A stretch of DNA of 35,382 bases from Phormidesmis priestleyi Ana (GCA_001314865.1 LJZR01000039.1:1-35382); one strand, 5' to 3'. Counted from the stretch's first letter, positions 17,031 through 25,421 are shown. A program made the numbers and translations. Notes: generated from the sequence alone by a model not told the origin.

Positions 17031-17878
17031 TTAGACTCGCAGACATTGTTCAACCCACTGTTTCACAACCACAAACAGAGCGCATTGCGTTAACAGCCAT
17101 TGTTAATACGGCTTTGTGCGTAGGGGCTGGTGGTTCGTCAGGCTCATTGGCCGATAAGCCCATCTTGAAAAATGCAGAGGGGCGTTTAGTAATCCCCGCC
17201 TCACAGCTCAAAGGTCGGCTCAGGCATGAATGCGAGAAGCTAGTAAGGGCTTTAGGATGGCCTGTGTGCGAGTCGCCATCGGCTCAAAAAATGTGCCCTC
17301 AGCGAGCCGGACTTTCGGAGACAGAAGAAAACGAATTTCATCGAGCTAGCTACCAGCTAAGGCCAGGACCGGGGCAGTCTCATGGTGACTATCAGCACCA
17401 TTGCTTGGTCTGTCAGCTATTTGGCAACCCTTCGCTTCCGGCTCGGCTACAGTTCAGCGATTTGGTCTGCACTGAACCTGAAGAGAGCATTCCTGAAGTG
17501 TTGCGCCCTGGGGTGAGCATTAACCGACGACGGCGGACAGCAGAAGAACAAAAGCTTTACTTTTTAGAGACTTCTCCGGCTAACGCTGGGCTTAGGTTTG
17601 AAGGGGCTCTCCAGCTACAGCCGCCATGGGCCACTATAAATGAAGCAAATGAAGCACCGAATGAAGCCGCTTTCCCTTTTGAGAAGGCGCTGATATTGAC
17701 CGGGCTAAAACATATTTACGCGCTAGGAGGAGGGAAATCGGCAGGCTTGGGCTGGCTAACCTGGGAGATTAGGCATGACGAAACGACTGTGCCGGAAGAG
17801 GCTTGGGCTAGGTTAGGTAACGGTGCAAAATCGCCCGATAAAACCGAGTCAGGCAACCCCAAGGAAGGCACCTTATGA
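17027..17878 (+). CDS. cas7: Cas7-like RAMP, type III-D, with Cys quartet
   Basis: A 283-residue RAMP of the Csm3/Cas7 group. ADKPIL places Asp43 where Csm3 has its catalytic Asp, and VIPASQLKGRLRHECEKL is the family's P-x-S-x-h-K-G segment. Four cysteines (C81, C90, C126, C129) frame an insertion and could bind zinc, as in other Csm3 proteins. A glycine-rich ALGGGKSAGLGWL closes the fold at the C-terminus. The protein would form part of the crRNA-binding backbone and cut target RNA. The start overlaps the cas10 stop by 4 bp, and the stop overlaps the csx10 start by 4 bp. The tail after about residue 255 is Lys/Glu-rich and probably disordered. Confidence 0.88.
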   Translation: MIRLADIVQPTVSQPQTERIALTAIVNTALCVGAGGSSGSLADKPILKNAEGRLVIPASQLKGRLRHECEKLVRALGWPVCESPSAQKMCPQRAGLSETEENEFHRASYQLRPGPGQSHGDYQHHCLVCQLFGNPSLPARLQFSDLVCTEPEESIPEVLRPGVSINRRRRTAEEQKLYFLETSPANAGLRFEGALQLQPPWATINEANEAPNEAAFPFEKALILTGLKHIYALGGGKSAGLGWLTWEIRHDETTVPEEAWARLGNGAKSPDKTESGNPKEGTL

Positions 17879-19137
17879 AAAAGATTGATCTAACCATTAC
17901 AGCGCTTTCTCCTTTGGCAATTGGGCAGCGAAAACCCGGTGGGTCGGTGAGTGAAGCGCTTAGTTATATTCCAGGAAGTGTGATTCGAGGTGCGATCGCT
18001 AAGGAAATTCTCAATTATGCTGAGGAAGAGCCTTCGGGAGACGACGACTTTTACAAGCTGTTTTTAGCTGAACGAGCAGCTGTTTTTTGCAATGCCTATC
18101 CTGCGATCGCCCAGCCCAGTCCAGGGCAATATTTTGCCAGTGAGAGCGATATCCGAGTATTACCCATGAGTGCTCTAAGCTCCAAAGCTAAGCCCGGATT
18201 CAAACCTGAAAAGGCAGGCGTTTTTGATAGCCTAATTGATAGCTTTTGCGCTAGGGAGCAAGGTCATTTTTATGTGCCAAACAATATTGCTGATGGCGAG
18301 CTAGTCGAACCCTGTCGTGGATTTTATAGCCAAAGTCAGCAGCGCTACTACACTCATGCTGTTAGTAAAAGATTGCTGACACGAGTGGGCATTAATCGCA
18401 GACGGGCGACCGCTCAAGATGAGATTCTGTACAGCATTGAGGTAATCAACGAATCTCAGGGTAAGCCGGAGCGGGTGCCAACGGTTTTTAAAGGAAGTAT
18501 TTTAGTGCAAGATTCTGATGGGCTGGCCGGTCAGTTGTATGCGTTTTTGAGCCAGCAATGCAGGCAAATTCGGATCGGCGGATCGGCTTCTCGGGGTTTA
18601 GGCAAGATATGCCTAGAAGCTGCTAAGCCCTCAGAAGATAAAACCAATCAGCGGGTGAATTCTATTGAGCAACGCATCAACAAGTTTAACGAACAACTTA
18701 AGGATCGCTGGGGCTGGTGGAGTGTATTAGGTGATGCCGACGAAAATCCGACTGATCGTCGGTCTTTTTTCTCGTTAGGGCTACAGTCTGACGCTATTTT
18801 GACTGAAAACTGGCGCCGAACCACGGTGGTTTCTCCCGAAATACTAGCGCCGCGCATTGGGATAGAAGCTGCTGATATTACCTTGCATATGGCTTACACC
18901 AGTCATGACTATCGGTCGGGATGGAATGCGGCTTGGGGTTTGCCCAAGGATACGGAGCTGATAACCAATATGGGAAGTGTGATGCTGTTTAGCATTCCAA
19001 AGGGTGTGCAGAGTAAGTGCTATAAATCACTCGCTGAGCTGGAGGCAGTAGGGATAGGGAGCAGATGTTCAGAAGGGTACGGTCAGGTAAAGGTGTGTGA
19101 TGAGTTTCATCAGGTAGTTAGGGAGTGCTCGGTATGA
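17875..19137 (+). CDS. csx10: Csx10, RAMP subunit of type III-D
   Basis: A 420-residue RAMP recognised as Csx10 by its C-terminal signature SGWNAAWGLPKDTELITNMGS (about 355-375) and closing GIGSRCSEGYGQV. The N-terminal half has SYIPGSVIRGAIAKEIL, the RAMP P-G-S-x-h-x-G segment. A glycine-rich RIGGSASRGLGKI lies near 233-245. Csx10 replaces Csm4/Cmr3 as the Cas5-like subunit that grips the crRNA 5' handle beside Cas10, and it defines subtype III-D. It overlaps both neighbours by 4 bp, which argues for coupled translation within the operon. Confidence 0.9.
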   Translation: MKKIDLTITALSPLAIGQRKPGGSVSEALSYIPGSVIRGAIAKEILNYAEEEPSGDDDFYKLFLAERAAVFCNAYPAIAQPSPGQYFASESDIRVLPMSALSSKAKPGFKPEKAGVFDSLIDSFCAREQGHFYVPNNIADGELVEPCRGFYSQSQQRYYTHAVSKRLLTRVGINRRRATAQDEILYSIEVINESQGKPERVPTVFKGSILVQDSDGLAGQLYAFLSQQCRQIRIGGSASRGLGKICLEAAKPSEDKTNQRVNSIEQRINKFNEQLKDRWGWWSVLGDADENPTDRRSFFSLGLQSDAILTENWRRTTVVSPEILAPRIGIEAADITLHMAYTSHDYRSGWNAAWGLPKDTELITNMGSVMLFSIPKGVQSKCYKSLAELEAVGIGSRCSEGYGQVKVCDEFHQVVRECSV

Positions 19138-19628
19138 GTGAGGCAGTGAGTGTAATGGCCGTGAATAAGAATGCAAATGAGAACGCAAGTGAGAAGGAAA
19201 ATGAACCCAATAAGCAAAAAATTGAGCTGTTGATTCAAAAGGGCATCAGACAGGTTGAAGATGATATCGTTATTGCTATTGAAGATGCGTTAGATAAATG
19301 CGACTATCCACGAAATGGCCGCGATAAGCTAGAAGCCTCCCAGTTTAGAAATTTGGTGCGAGTTGCCGATACGACAGAAAGTGCAGAAGTCGTCAAAAAC
19401 TTTTTGCGCTATCAAGTGGGTAGAGAGAAAAAGTGGGGACGTGGTAAGAACTCACTTGCAGAGCGCATTGTTGGAGATATTGACGGTCAGCTAAAAACCT
19501 ACGCTAGCGAGATTTCAAAAATGGCAGGGGGCGCGGATGTTAAGCGCGTCAGAATGGAGCTAATTCGTCGATATCTAGGCTATGGGTCTCGTCGCCTGAG
19601 ATTTTTAAGTTCTTTGCAGGAGGGATAG
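19134..19628 (+). CDS. cas11: Cas11 small subunit (Csm2-like)
   Basis: A 164-residue helical protein. After a charged, probably disordered 30-residue N-terminus it shows the small-subunit pattern: LEASQFRNLVRVADTTESAEVVKNFLRYQVGRE, a charged helix, and MELIRRYLGYGSRRLRFL at the end. Cas11 subunits line the belly of the type III complex next to Cas10. A GTG nine bases upstream is possible, but ATG 19134 overlaps the csx10 stop as ATGA, like the other joints in this operon, and has GGGAG upstream. It ends three bases before the next cas7 start. Confidence 0.85.
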   Translation: MSEAVSVMAVNKNANENASEKENEPNKQKIELLIQKGIRQVEDDIVIAIEDALDKCDYPRNGRDKLEASQFRNLVRVADTTESAEVVKNFLRYQVGREKKWGRGKNSLAERIVGDIDGQLKTYASEISKMAGGADVKRVRMELIRRYLGYGSRRLRFLSSLQEG

Positions 19629-19631
19629 GCC

Positions 19632-20528
19632 ATGTTTGATGTATTTAAAAATCGCCTTGAGCTAACCGGGACACTGACCACGGTGACTGCTTTGCGCATT
19701 AGCCAGGGACGCTCTACTGAACCCATCGGGTCGGACTTGCCGGTGATGAAAGATGCGCTAGGTCAGCCATTGATTCCAGGGAGCAGCTTTAAGGGGGCAT
19801 TGAGATCGCGTTTGGAAAGCTTTCTTCGGGGCATTGATCCTGCTCTGGCGTTAGACCCTTCAGAGCTAGTTAGCACTCACATGAATGAGCGTGTTGCAGC
19901 AATTAAAAAGCAGTATAAAGACAACGATGAACAACTCACTGCTGAGCTTAATAAAATTACAGACGCAGTCTCTAAAGTGTTTGGGACGCCCTGGCAGGCC
20001 AGCAAATTTCAGGTACGTGACTTAACCGTGAAACCGGATAGCTGGTTTGGTCAGTATCAAGAGCGAGATGGCGTTTCGATTGATAGAGACACAGAAACTG
20101 CGGTAGATGGTCGCCTATATGACTTCCAGGTGGTTCCGGCAGGTGTGGAGTTTGAGTTTAAGGCTATTTTTGAGAATGCCGAAACGACACAGACCGAAAA
20201 CTCAGAGAGCGGTTACTGGGAGCTAGGTTTGCTGGTGATGGGTTTGCAGCAGTTTAAGATGCAGCAGATTCCTTTGGGGGGTGCCAACTCAAGAGGCTTG
20301 GGCGTAGTACAGCTAGATATCGACAAGGTCATGTGGGTAGATCCAGAAGGCGACCCTTCTGCATTACTCACCTACATGCAGCGCCTAGCTAACGATGACC
20401 TCAGTCACTATGAGCGCGATGTTAGCCATTTTGAAGCGCTAAAAGAAGAATGGACGAGCGCCTTAGTGTATTACCTTTCTTCAACGATGCGTGTGACCGC
20501 AGGTTCATCAGCGGCTGTGGAGGCTTAA
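19632..20528 (+). CDS. cas7: Cas7-like RAMP (Csm3/SSO1426 type)
   Basis: A 298-residue Csm3-type RAMP. IGSDLPVMKDALGQPLIPGSSFKGALRS (about 32-59) gives the catalytic-position Asp35 and the P-G-S-S-h-K-G motif. VRDLTVKPDSW and DGVSIDRDTETAVDGRLYDF match the central segment typical of SSO1426-like RAMPs. IPLGGANSRGLGVVQL is the C-terminal glycine loop. It would be a crRNA-binding and target-RNA-cutting backbone subunit. The last 50 residues are outside the usual RAMP core. It follows cas11 by three bases and is 14 bp from the next RAMP. Confidence 0.9.
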   Translation: MFDVFKNRLELTGTLTTVTALRISQGRSTEPIGSDLPVMKDALGQPLIPGSSFKGALRSRLESFLRGIDPALALDPSELVSTHMNERVAAIKKQYKDNDEQLTAELNKITDAVSKVFGTPWQASKFQVRDLTVKPDSWFGQYQERDGVSIDRDTETAVDGRLYDFQVVPAGVEFEFKAIFENAETTQTENSESGYWELGLLVMGLQQFKMQQIPLGGANSRGLGVVQLDIDKVMWVDPEGDPSALLTYMQRLANDDLSHYERDVSHFEALKEEWTSALVYYLSSTMRVTAGSSAAVEA

Positions 20529-20542
20529 AAAGAGTTGTTCTT

Positions 20543-21517
20543 ATGCATAAACGATTTGTTAATCAATGTACGCTCGATATTCGCCTTGCGCCCAAAGGGC
20601 CGGTGCTAATTAAGTCAGGCAGAGAGGGTGCTGACCCAACTAAGCCTGATATGGAATTTGTAGAAACCTACCATGCGGGTGGTCGCTCTATTTACTTTCC
20701 AGGTAGCTCGCTTAAGGGCGCTATTCGTGCCCATGCCGAACGGATTGTACGCACGATTGGTTCTGATCAGCGCCCGGATAATTTAGATTTCTCGGAAGGG
20801 GAATCTAGTCCGCTATGGGCAAGCGATCCGTTGAACCGAGACAGCTTTAGATATATCGAGAAAGAGAAAGATTCTCAAAAGGTTTATCGCTGGTCATCGT
20901 TTACCGATCAGCTCTTTGGCAGTGTGGCGATCGCCAGCCGCCTGAGAATTGAAGATGCCTATCCGGTAGATGTAAAACAGGTGAAAACGGAAGAACGGAA
21001 CGGCGTCGCAATTGATCGAGTATTTGGCTCGGTTGCGGTCGGCCCTTTTAACTATCAGGTATGTACTGCTGGGGAGTTTCATACCAAAATTCACCTAAAG
21101 AACTTTACCCTGGCGCAGCTTGGACTATTGGGCCTGGTGCTACGCGATTTGAACGATGGCTGGTTTGGCTTGGGCTTTGCCAAGTCTCGCGGAATGGGGC
21201 TCGTAGAAGTAAAGCTGACTCAAGCAACCGTTGACTATCCGGGATGCGTGCTGAAAGATAATCGTATTGTTGCGCTTGGGAGCGATCGCCAATGGCCCCA
21301 TACCGAACTCATTGGTGCAGGGGCTTTTCTTGCTGACGACGAGCGACAAGGCTATGGTTTCCCGGCAAACGATACGCAGTCTACACCAGTTGCAGGCCAA
21401 GAAATGGCTTACGGCTTAGGGGTGCAGCTAGTGTGGAATGAAGGGCAAGTAGACGATCTCTTTACTAGAGCTGTGCGGTCATGGCGATCGCGATTGATGG
21501 AGGGCGTTGCGACATGA
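20543..21517 (+). CDS. cas7: Cas7-like RAMP, third in the operon
   Basis: A 324-residue Csm3-type RAMP. KPDMEFVETYHAGGRSIYFPGSSLKGAIRAHAER gives Asp36 at the catalytic position and the P-G-S-S-L-K-G motif. VAIDRVFGSVAVGPFNYQV is the central family segment and LGFAKSRGMGLVEV the glycine loop. The frame is open upstream into the previous gene, but ATG 20543 follows AAAAAGAG at the right distance and gives the normal RAMP N-terminus. Its stop overlaps the csx19 start by 4 bp. Two consecutive Cas7-like subunits with their own Asp imply separate cleavage sites on the target RNA. Confidence 0.9.
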   Translation: MHKRFVNQCTLDIRLAPKGPVLIKSGREGADPTKPDMEFVETYHAGGRSIYFPGSSLKGAIRAHAERIVRTIGSDQRPDNLDFSEGESSPLWASDPLNRDSFRYIEKEKDSQKVYRWSSFTDQLFGSVAIASRLRIEDAYPVDVKQVKTEERNGVAIDRVFGSVAVGPFNYQVCTAGEFHTKIHLKNFTLAQLGLLGLVLRDLNDGWFGLGFAKSRGMGLVEVKLTQATVDYPGCVLKDNRIVALGSDRQWPHTELIGAGAFLADDERQGYGFPANDTQSTPVAGQEMAYGLGVQLVWNEGQVDDLFTRAVRSWRSRLMEGVAT

Positions 21518-21969
21518 GTGAAGCGTTTGTAGGCGTTACGTTAGCCCCGATTGACTTAGATGCGTTGAAGGCTACTATCAAGCGCTGCGTAAGCGGTAGC
21601 GGGTGGCAGTTTTTGCGATGGCCTCATCGGGTTAAACTACTGCCGGTGAATGCCCCGTGCGAGGGTTTTGACACTTGCCCGGAGGGGCAGGCTTTTGATG
21701 AGAATCGAGAGCTGCGTTGGAAACGAAAAGGCAGTGGTTACGAGGTGCTGTTGCTCTCTAATACGGGCGGCGATACGGAACTCTCTGCGATTGGGCAGGA
21801 GTGGGAGACTAAGGCTTTGGCGGCTAAAGCCTTTTCTAAAACAGAAACTCGGTTTCCTAGAAAAATTGAGATTCCAGGTGATCTTGACTTGGGACAGCGA
21901 TATTTTATTGATGCTGAAACAGCAAGCGTACAGTTCATAGCTTTGAGGGTGATGCAGCATGGCTCCTAG
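21514..21969 (+). CDS. csx19: Csx19, type III-D accessory subunit
   Basis: A 151-residue protein fitting the Csx19 family of type III-D loci. It has WQFLRWPHRVKLLP, then FDENRELRWKRKGSGYEVLLLSNTGG, then TRFPRKIEIPGDLDLGQRYFIDAETASVQFIALRVM, a pattern of short strands ending in an RYFID motif. Its role in the complex is poorly defined; it is a dedicated III-D component. ATG 21514 overlaps the preceding stop (ATGA) and has GGAGGG upstream, so I prefer it to the earlier in-frame ATG at 21481. It overlaps the next RAMP by 11 bp. Confidence 0.8.
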   Translation: MSEAFVGVTLAPIDLDALKATIKRCVSGSGWQFLRWPHRVKLLPVNAPCEGFDTCPEGQAFDENRELRWKRKGSGYEVLLLSNTGGDTELSAIGQEWETKALAAKAFSKTETRFPRKIEIPGDLDLGQRYFIDAETASVQFIALRVMQHGS

Positions 21970-22996
21970 TAGACCCACTCGACCCATAGGGCGCTCGGCC
22001 AGTACCGAGGATCTACCTGATAAGCCTTACGAGCTGGTTTCTTTCCCGAGGAAGAGACCTGCTTTAAAAGCGCCTGTAGGGCATCATCGCTATACCAAAA
22101 CGGACTATCACGGCAAGCTGTATCTTTCGCTGCGGGTGAAAACAGCGCTACATGTTTCAACCGGGATTACGGCGATGGGCAGCGATGTTGCCAGTCGGGT
22201 GCCGTTGATTAAAACCATGACTCAAGGACACAGCAACCAGCTTGTGATTCAGGGCAGCTCTCTTAAAGGCTGTGTGCGAGCCATCTATGAGGCGATTACC
22301 AATAGCACCCTAGCAGTAGTGAGTAATCGCTACCGTCAGCAAATGCCGAGCGACCGATTGCCCTGCCGAAAAAAAGACAGTTTGTGTCCGGCGAGTCAGG
22401 TGTTTGGTGCTTTGGACTGGCAAGGGCTGGTTCACTTTACAGATGCTCGCTGTATGCAGGCTAAGTCGGCGACGGGATTCATGCCTTCGCTGTATCAGCC
22501 AAGGCCAGAGCGGAAAGCCTATTTTGAAGAAAATGGTAAGGCCGCAGGTCGCAAGTTTTATCACCATGCCAGAGAAGCGATAGATGGTGGAAACCGAGGA
22601 ACGCCTGTTCAGCAAGCGGGGACTGAGTATGGGTTCAAAACTGAGCTACAGTTTTTGAATTTGTCTCAGGCTCAGCTGGGTACTTTGTTGATTTCGCTGG
22701 GTCAGGATGCAGATTATCCCATGGCATTGAAGCTAGGGGGGGGAAAGCCAGTGGGCTTGGGGACAGTAGAGGTCACCGTTACTGAAGCTGAAGTATCGCA
22801 GAATGTGCGCGATCGCTACACTCAATATGAAATCCCTGAAGCTGCAAAACTTAAAGGTGATGCTTTGGCTGCTTTTATTCAGGACGGTGTAAAAGCGGCG
22901 CACCGTGAAAAGCTAGTAGAAGAAGATCAGCTTTCGCAGTTGCATGATGTATTGAAATGGCCGACCAGTCGTGAAGCGCCCACAGGAATGTACTGA
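21959..22996 (+). CDS. cas7: Cas7-like RAMP, fourth and terminal
   Basis: A 345-residue RAMP. It has a 50-residue basic, proline-rich N-terminal extension, then LRVKTALHVSTGITAMGSDVASRVPLIKT (Asp76 near the catalytic position) and LVIQGSSLKGCVRAIYEAI. CRKKDSLCPASQVFG holds two Cys, with further Cys in the region, and LKLGGGKPVGLGTVEV is the glycine loop. An 80-residue helical tail follows. It probably occupies the crRNA 3'-side position held by Csm5 in III-A, but that is inference. The stop and the next start share one base (TGATG). Confidence 0.85.
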   Translation: MAPSRPTRPIGRSASTEDLPDKPYELVSFPRKRPALKAPVGHHRYTKTDYHGKLYLSLRVKTALHVSTGITAMGSDVASRVPLIKTMTQGHSNQLVIQGSSLKGCVRAIYEAITNSTLAVVSNRYRQQMPSDRLPCRKKDSLCPASQVFGALDWQGLVHFTDARCMQAKSATGFMPSLYQPRPERKAYFEENGKAAGRKFYHHAREAIDGGNRGTPVQQAGTEYGFKTELQFLNLSQAQLGTLLISLGQDADYPMALKLGGGKPVGLGTVEVTVTEAEVSQNVRDRYTQYEIPEAAKLKGDALAAFIQDGVKAAHREKLVEEDQLSQLHDVLKWPTSREAPTGMY

Positions 22997-23652
22997 TGAT
23001 AGCAACGAACACACTCACCGATAGACAGCTTGATGGACAACTTACGGATGCGCAATGGCAAATTGCTGATGCGATCGCCCGACAGATGGTGTTGGATGGC
23101 GCTGATATCAATGAATTGCGAAAGGCAATGGCCTACTTACGAGAGACCGTAAATAGAGAAGATGCTGGCAAGAAGTTTTTTGACTATCTCAAAACGCTGG
23201 TGCGGCATGGCAACACAATTGGCCATAGTAAGCGAACGGTTGAATACTATCGCAGCCTAGATGTGATATGCAGCCAGTATCTGACAGATTATCAGGACGA
23301 TGCACCGAGGATGTTGTTTTTGCTCGGTTGGGCTGCTCGGCTGGTGAAGTACTACAAAGATGGTTCGCCAACAGGTGAGCTAACAGTTCCTGAAATTAAG
23401 TCAGAGCGCGAAACTGAGCTTAAGGCTGTCGCCGAGGAGAATGCTTTTGAAATAGGCCAAGTCTTAGATGCGAAAATCACCTCCATAAAAGGGAACAAGG
23501 TGACCTATGAGATTTTAGATACAATTAGATTGACTCAAAAAGAACCAAAGCTTTTAAAAACATATACTTTGGCAGAAGGTCAAGTAGTGAAGATTGAGAT
23601 TTCTACATTGAAAGATGATGGTTCGATCAAAAAGCTTAGAGCCTTCTTGTGA
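22996..23652 (+). CDS. Unassigned last gene of the III-D operon, helical plus OB-like
   Basis: A 218-residue protein I do not recognise by family name. Residues about 15-125 are all-helical with positive patches (FFDYLKTLVRHGNTIGHSKRTVEYYRSL, LLGWAARLVKYYK). Residues about 148-218 look like five short strands (EIGQVLDAKITSIKGNKVTYEIL, then EGQVVKIEISTLKDDGSIKKLRAF), which resembles an OB/S1-type nucleic-acid-binding fold. It is translationally coupled to the last cas7 gene (TGATG) and ends the operon, so it is very likely a functional part of this system. Candidates are an extra complex subunit or an RNA-handling factor. Neither is shown by a catalytic motif. Confidence 0.7.
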   Translation: MIATNTLTDRQLDGQLTDAQWQIADAIARQMVLDGADINELRKAMAYLRETVNREDAGKKFFDYLKTLVRHGNTIGHSKRTVEYYRSLDVICSQYLTDYQDDAPRMLFLLGWAARLVKYYKDGSPTGELTVPEIKSERETELKAVAEENAFEIGQVLDAKITSIKGNKVTYEILDTIRLTQKEPKLLKTYTLAEGQVVKIEISTLKDDGSIKKLRAFL

Positions 23653-23669
23653 GGCACCCCCATTAAAAA

Positions 23670-23691
23670 TTATCTACCGCTAAGTAGATAA
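23670..23691 (+). other. Perfect 8-bp hairpin after the effector operon
   Basis: Arms TTATCTAC (23670-23677) and GTAGATAA (23684-23691) with a 6-nt loop lie 17 bases after the last stop of the operon. No T-run follows, so it is a weak terminator candidate or an mRNA 3' stabiliser. A better terminator lies beyond the IS at 25353. Confidence 0.4.
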
Positions 23692-23756
23692 GTCTGAAAG
23701 GCTGCACGAAAGTAACAAAAATTTAAGTTTTGCTGACAAGTACCAAAAAGATGTAT

Positions 23757-23866
23757 ATTATTTGACTCAGTTCTCGAAAGGGAATAGAAACGTTAGCTTC
23801 TTAGCGATGACTGAAACTTTTACTAGTTTCCAAAGTCTTCGTTCTTCCCCGTAAGGGGACACAATG
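23757..23866 (+). repeat. Two degenerate CRISPR-repeat-like units
   Basis: The 20 nt at 23772-23791 (TCTCGAAAGGGAATAGAAAC) match the last 20 nt of the array 2 repeat at 15 positions. All five differences are transitions, and the hairpin (with GAAA loop) and the 8-nt GAAAC-type handle are kept. At 23847-23860, CCCCGTAAGGGGAC repeats the hairpin core with another GNRA-type loop. The two hairpins are 75 bp apart, one repeat-spacer period, leaving a spacer-sized gap. The 15 nt before each hairpin do not match. I read this as a relict mini-array or divergent repeats; chance similarity cannot be excluded. Confidence 0.4.
23855..23865. repeat. Left target-site duplication of the IS
   Basis: The 11 bp GGGGACACAAT here are repeated exactly at 25342-25352, immediately outside the other end of the element. 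The site overlaps the 3' half of the CCCCGTAAGGGGAC hairpin, so the element inserted into the repeat-like unit. Confidence 0.9.
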
Positions 23867-25341
23867 ATGCCTGTACAAGTGCTAATTTTTGCGAGCTAAA
23901 AGCTTAGCTGTCGAGACGTGAGGCTGTTTAGGGTCAGCCACTAGCGTCTTTTTCTTTTTCTTCTTTTTTTTCGGTTGTTTGAGAAAACGTCTTAAGTCGA
24001 CCTGCGCCGCCCAGTCCGTCAGTAGCGTGGCTAAGTCGGGCAACGCCATCTCTCTAAAAATGTGCCACTCAGTGGGGGGAATGGCAATCATCATGCCGCG
24101 ATACGTGCCTTGTAATTCATCGACCACATAGAAGTCAGAGAGCGCCGCTTCAATCTTGCCAACACCATGAACGCTGGCCAAGGCCGCTCTCAGTGTGGCT
24201 AAGATGTTGTAAGACATCAGCGCCAACGTAAAGCTGAATAGCGCCGCTTTGGGATAGGCCAGCGTGTCAATTTCCCCTTCAAAGTTCTGTGTCACTGTCA
24301 AAAATAACTTTTCAATTTGCCAACGCTGCCGATACATCTGCACAACCCGTACCGCATCGGCAGCCGTCGTCGGCAGATTAGTCAGTACGACGATTTCGTT
24401 ATCTCCGTGGCGTGTGGGTTTAGCCAAGCGCAGCACCGCTCGGCGTAAGCGTAAGGGCGTGCCATCGAATTGAATCTCAATGGTTTGCTCAAACACTTCA
24501 CCCGCCTCGACTTGGCCGACTTTTTGTAGCTCACTCACAGCCTGCCAGAGTAAATTCTGGTGTGCTCGAATGAGGAAGGTTGACTGCCGCTTAGCAATAC
24601 CACAGAGAAATCCCAACGTACACATGTTGCGGTCTGCTATCCACAGCTCTTGGGGCTGGACTGTCGCTAGTACCTGCTCAAAAAAGCGTCGTTCTTGGGC
24701 ATGGCCATCTTCACAGGGAAAGATGTCAACCGCTAGCCGCAGCGCCGGATCTAAAACCACCAGGGACTTTCCTGGCAGGGGCGCTGAGGCGACTGAGCGC
24801 AGCACCTTCAGCCGTCGTTCAGTCGCGGCTAAAGCGTTACCGTCAAGAATTCGCACTTGATAGCCTTCGAGCAACGGCGGTTGACCGCCGCCCATCTGAG
24901 CAACCAGCTCTCCCAACTCAGCCGTCGTGGTTCTGAGCAACGCAGCGCTCACTGCTGGTTCGACCCCATTGAGTTTGGCGTAGATCGCGTTACGAGTCAC
25001 ATTCAGGTCTTCGGCTTTGGCTTTGTAGGCCGCATTCACCGATGGATGGATGCCGCAAACGACCAGACTAAGCAGGTCTACTAAGCTCGAAAATAGGAGC
25101 TCTCGGGTGTACTGTTCCTGCGCATTATGCTCGAATATCTCATCTAGCCGCTCAGGCCGAAACACTCGCTCCATCACGCCTCGAAGCATCACGCTAACGG
25201 GACTCGCTGCGATGAATGCATTGAAGATATTCGCTAACATTAGGTGGTCTCCTTTGCTGAGATGACGACCTTTTAAACTTAGCGCTCATGGCCTATAGCG
25301 ATCGCTTTTCCTAGACTCGCACGCTCACTTGTACAGGGATC
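23866..25341 (-). mobile_element. IS4-family insertion sequence, 1476 bp
   Basis: The ends are near-perfect 16-bp inverted repeats, GATGCCTGTACAAGTG (23866-23881) and the complement of GATCCCTGTACAAGTG (25326-25341), 15 of 16 matching. They are flanked by an exact 11-bp target duplication. One complete transposase gene fills the element. Intact ends, target duplication and open frame indicate a recent insertion. It lies between the last effector gene and the operon's likely terminator at 25353. Confidence 0.93.
23882..25240 (-). CDS. IS4-family DDE transposase
   Basis: A 452-residue transposase with the DDE set of the IS4 family: Asp133 (RILDGNAL), Asp203 (LWIADRNMC) and Glu310 in YRQRWQIEKLF, the Y-x2-R-x3-E signature. 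The lysine usually found seven residues later is a threonine here. The C-terminus has a run of eight lysines encoded by an A-rich tract, a potential slippage site. Length and both conserved blocks are complete, so it should be functional. Confidence 0.93.
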   Translation of the reverse strand: MLANIFNAFIAASPVSVMLRGVMERVFRPERLDEIFEHNAQEQYTRELLFSSLVDLLSLVVCGIHPSVNAAYKAKAEDLNVTRNAIYAKLNGVEPAVSAALLRTTTAELGELVAQMGGGQPPLLEGYQVRILDGNALAATERRLKVLRSVASAPLPGKSLVVLDPALRLAVDIFPCEDGHAQERRFFEQVLATVQPQELWIADRNMCTLGFLCGIAKRQSTFLIRAHQNLLWQAVSELQKVGQVEAGEVFEQTIEIQFDGTPLRLRRAVLRLAKPTRHGDNEIVVLTNLPTTAADAVRVVQMYRQRWQIEKLFLTVTQNFEGEIDTLAYPKAALFSFTLALMSYNILATLRAALASVHGVGKIEAALSDFYVVDELQGTYRGMMIAIPPTEWHIFREMALPDLATLLTDWAAQVDLRRFLKQPKKKKKKKKTLVADPKQPHVSTAKLLARKN

Positions 25342-25352
25342 GGGGACACAAT
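25342..25352. repeat. Right target-site duplication of the IS
   Basis: GGGGACACAAT is identical to 23855-23865. Joining the two sites restores the pre-insertion order: hairpin core, ACACAAT, then the terminator beginning at 25353. Confidence 0.9.
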
Positions 25353-25386
25353 AAAAAGCACCTTTACTTTAGCAAAGGTGCTTTTT
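25353..25386. terminator. Bidirectional intrinsic terminator
   Basis: Arms AAAAAGCACCTTT (25353-25365) and AAAGGTGCTTTTT (25374-25386) pair perfectly over 13 bp with an 8-nt loop and carry A- and T-runs on either side, so it can act in both directions. Before the IS inserted it would have lain about 230 bp after the effector operon's last stop. It now also terminates the small minus-strand ORF at 25422. Confidence 0.8.
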
Positions 25387-25421
25387 GTGATTAGCTTTTA
25401 CTGATGCTGAGATTCAATTTT

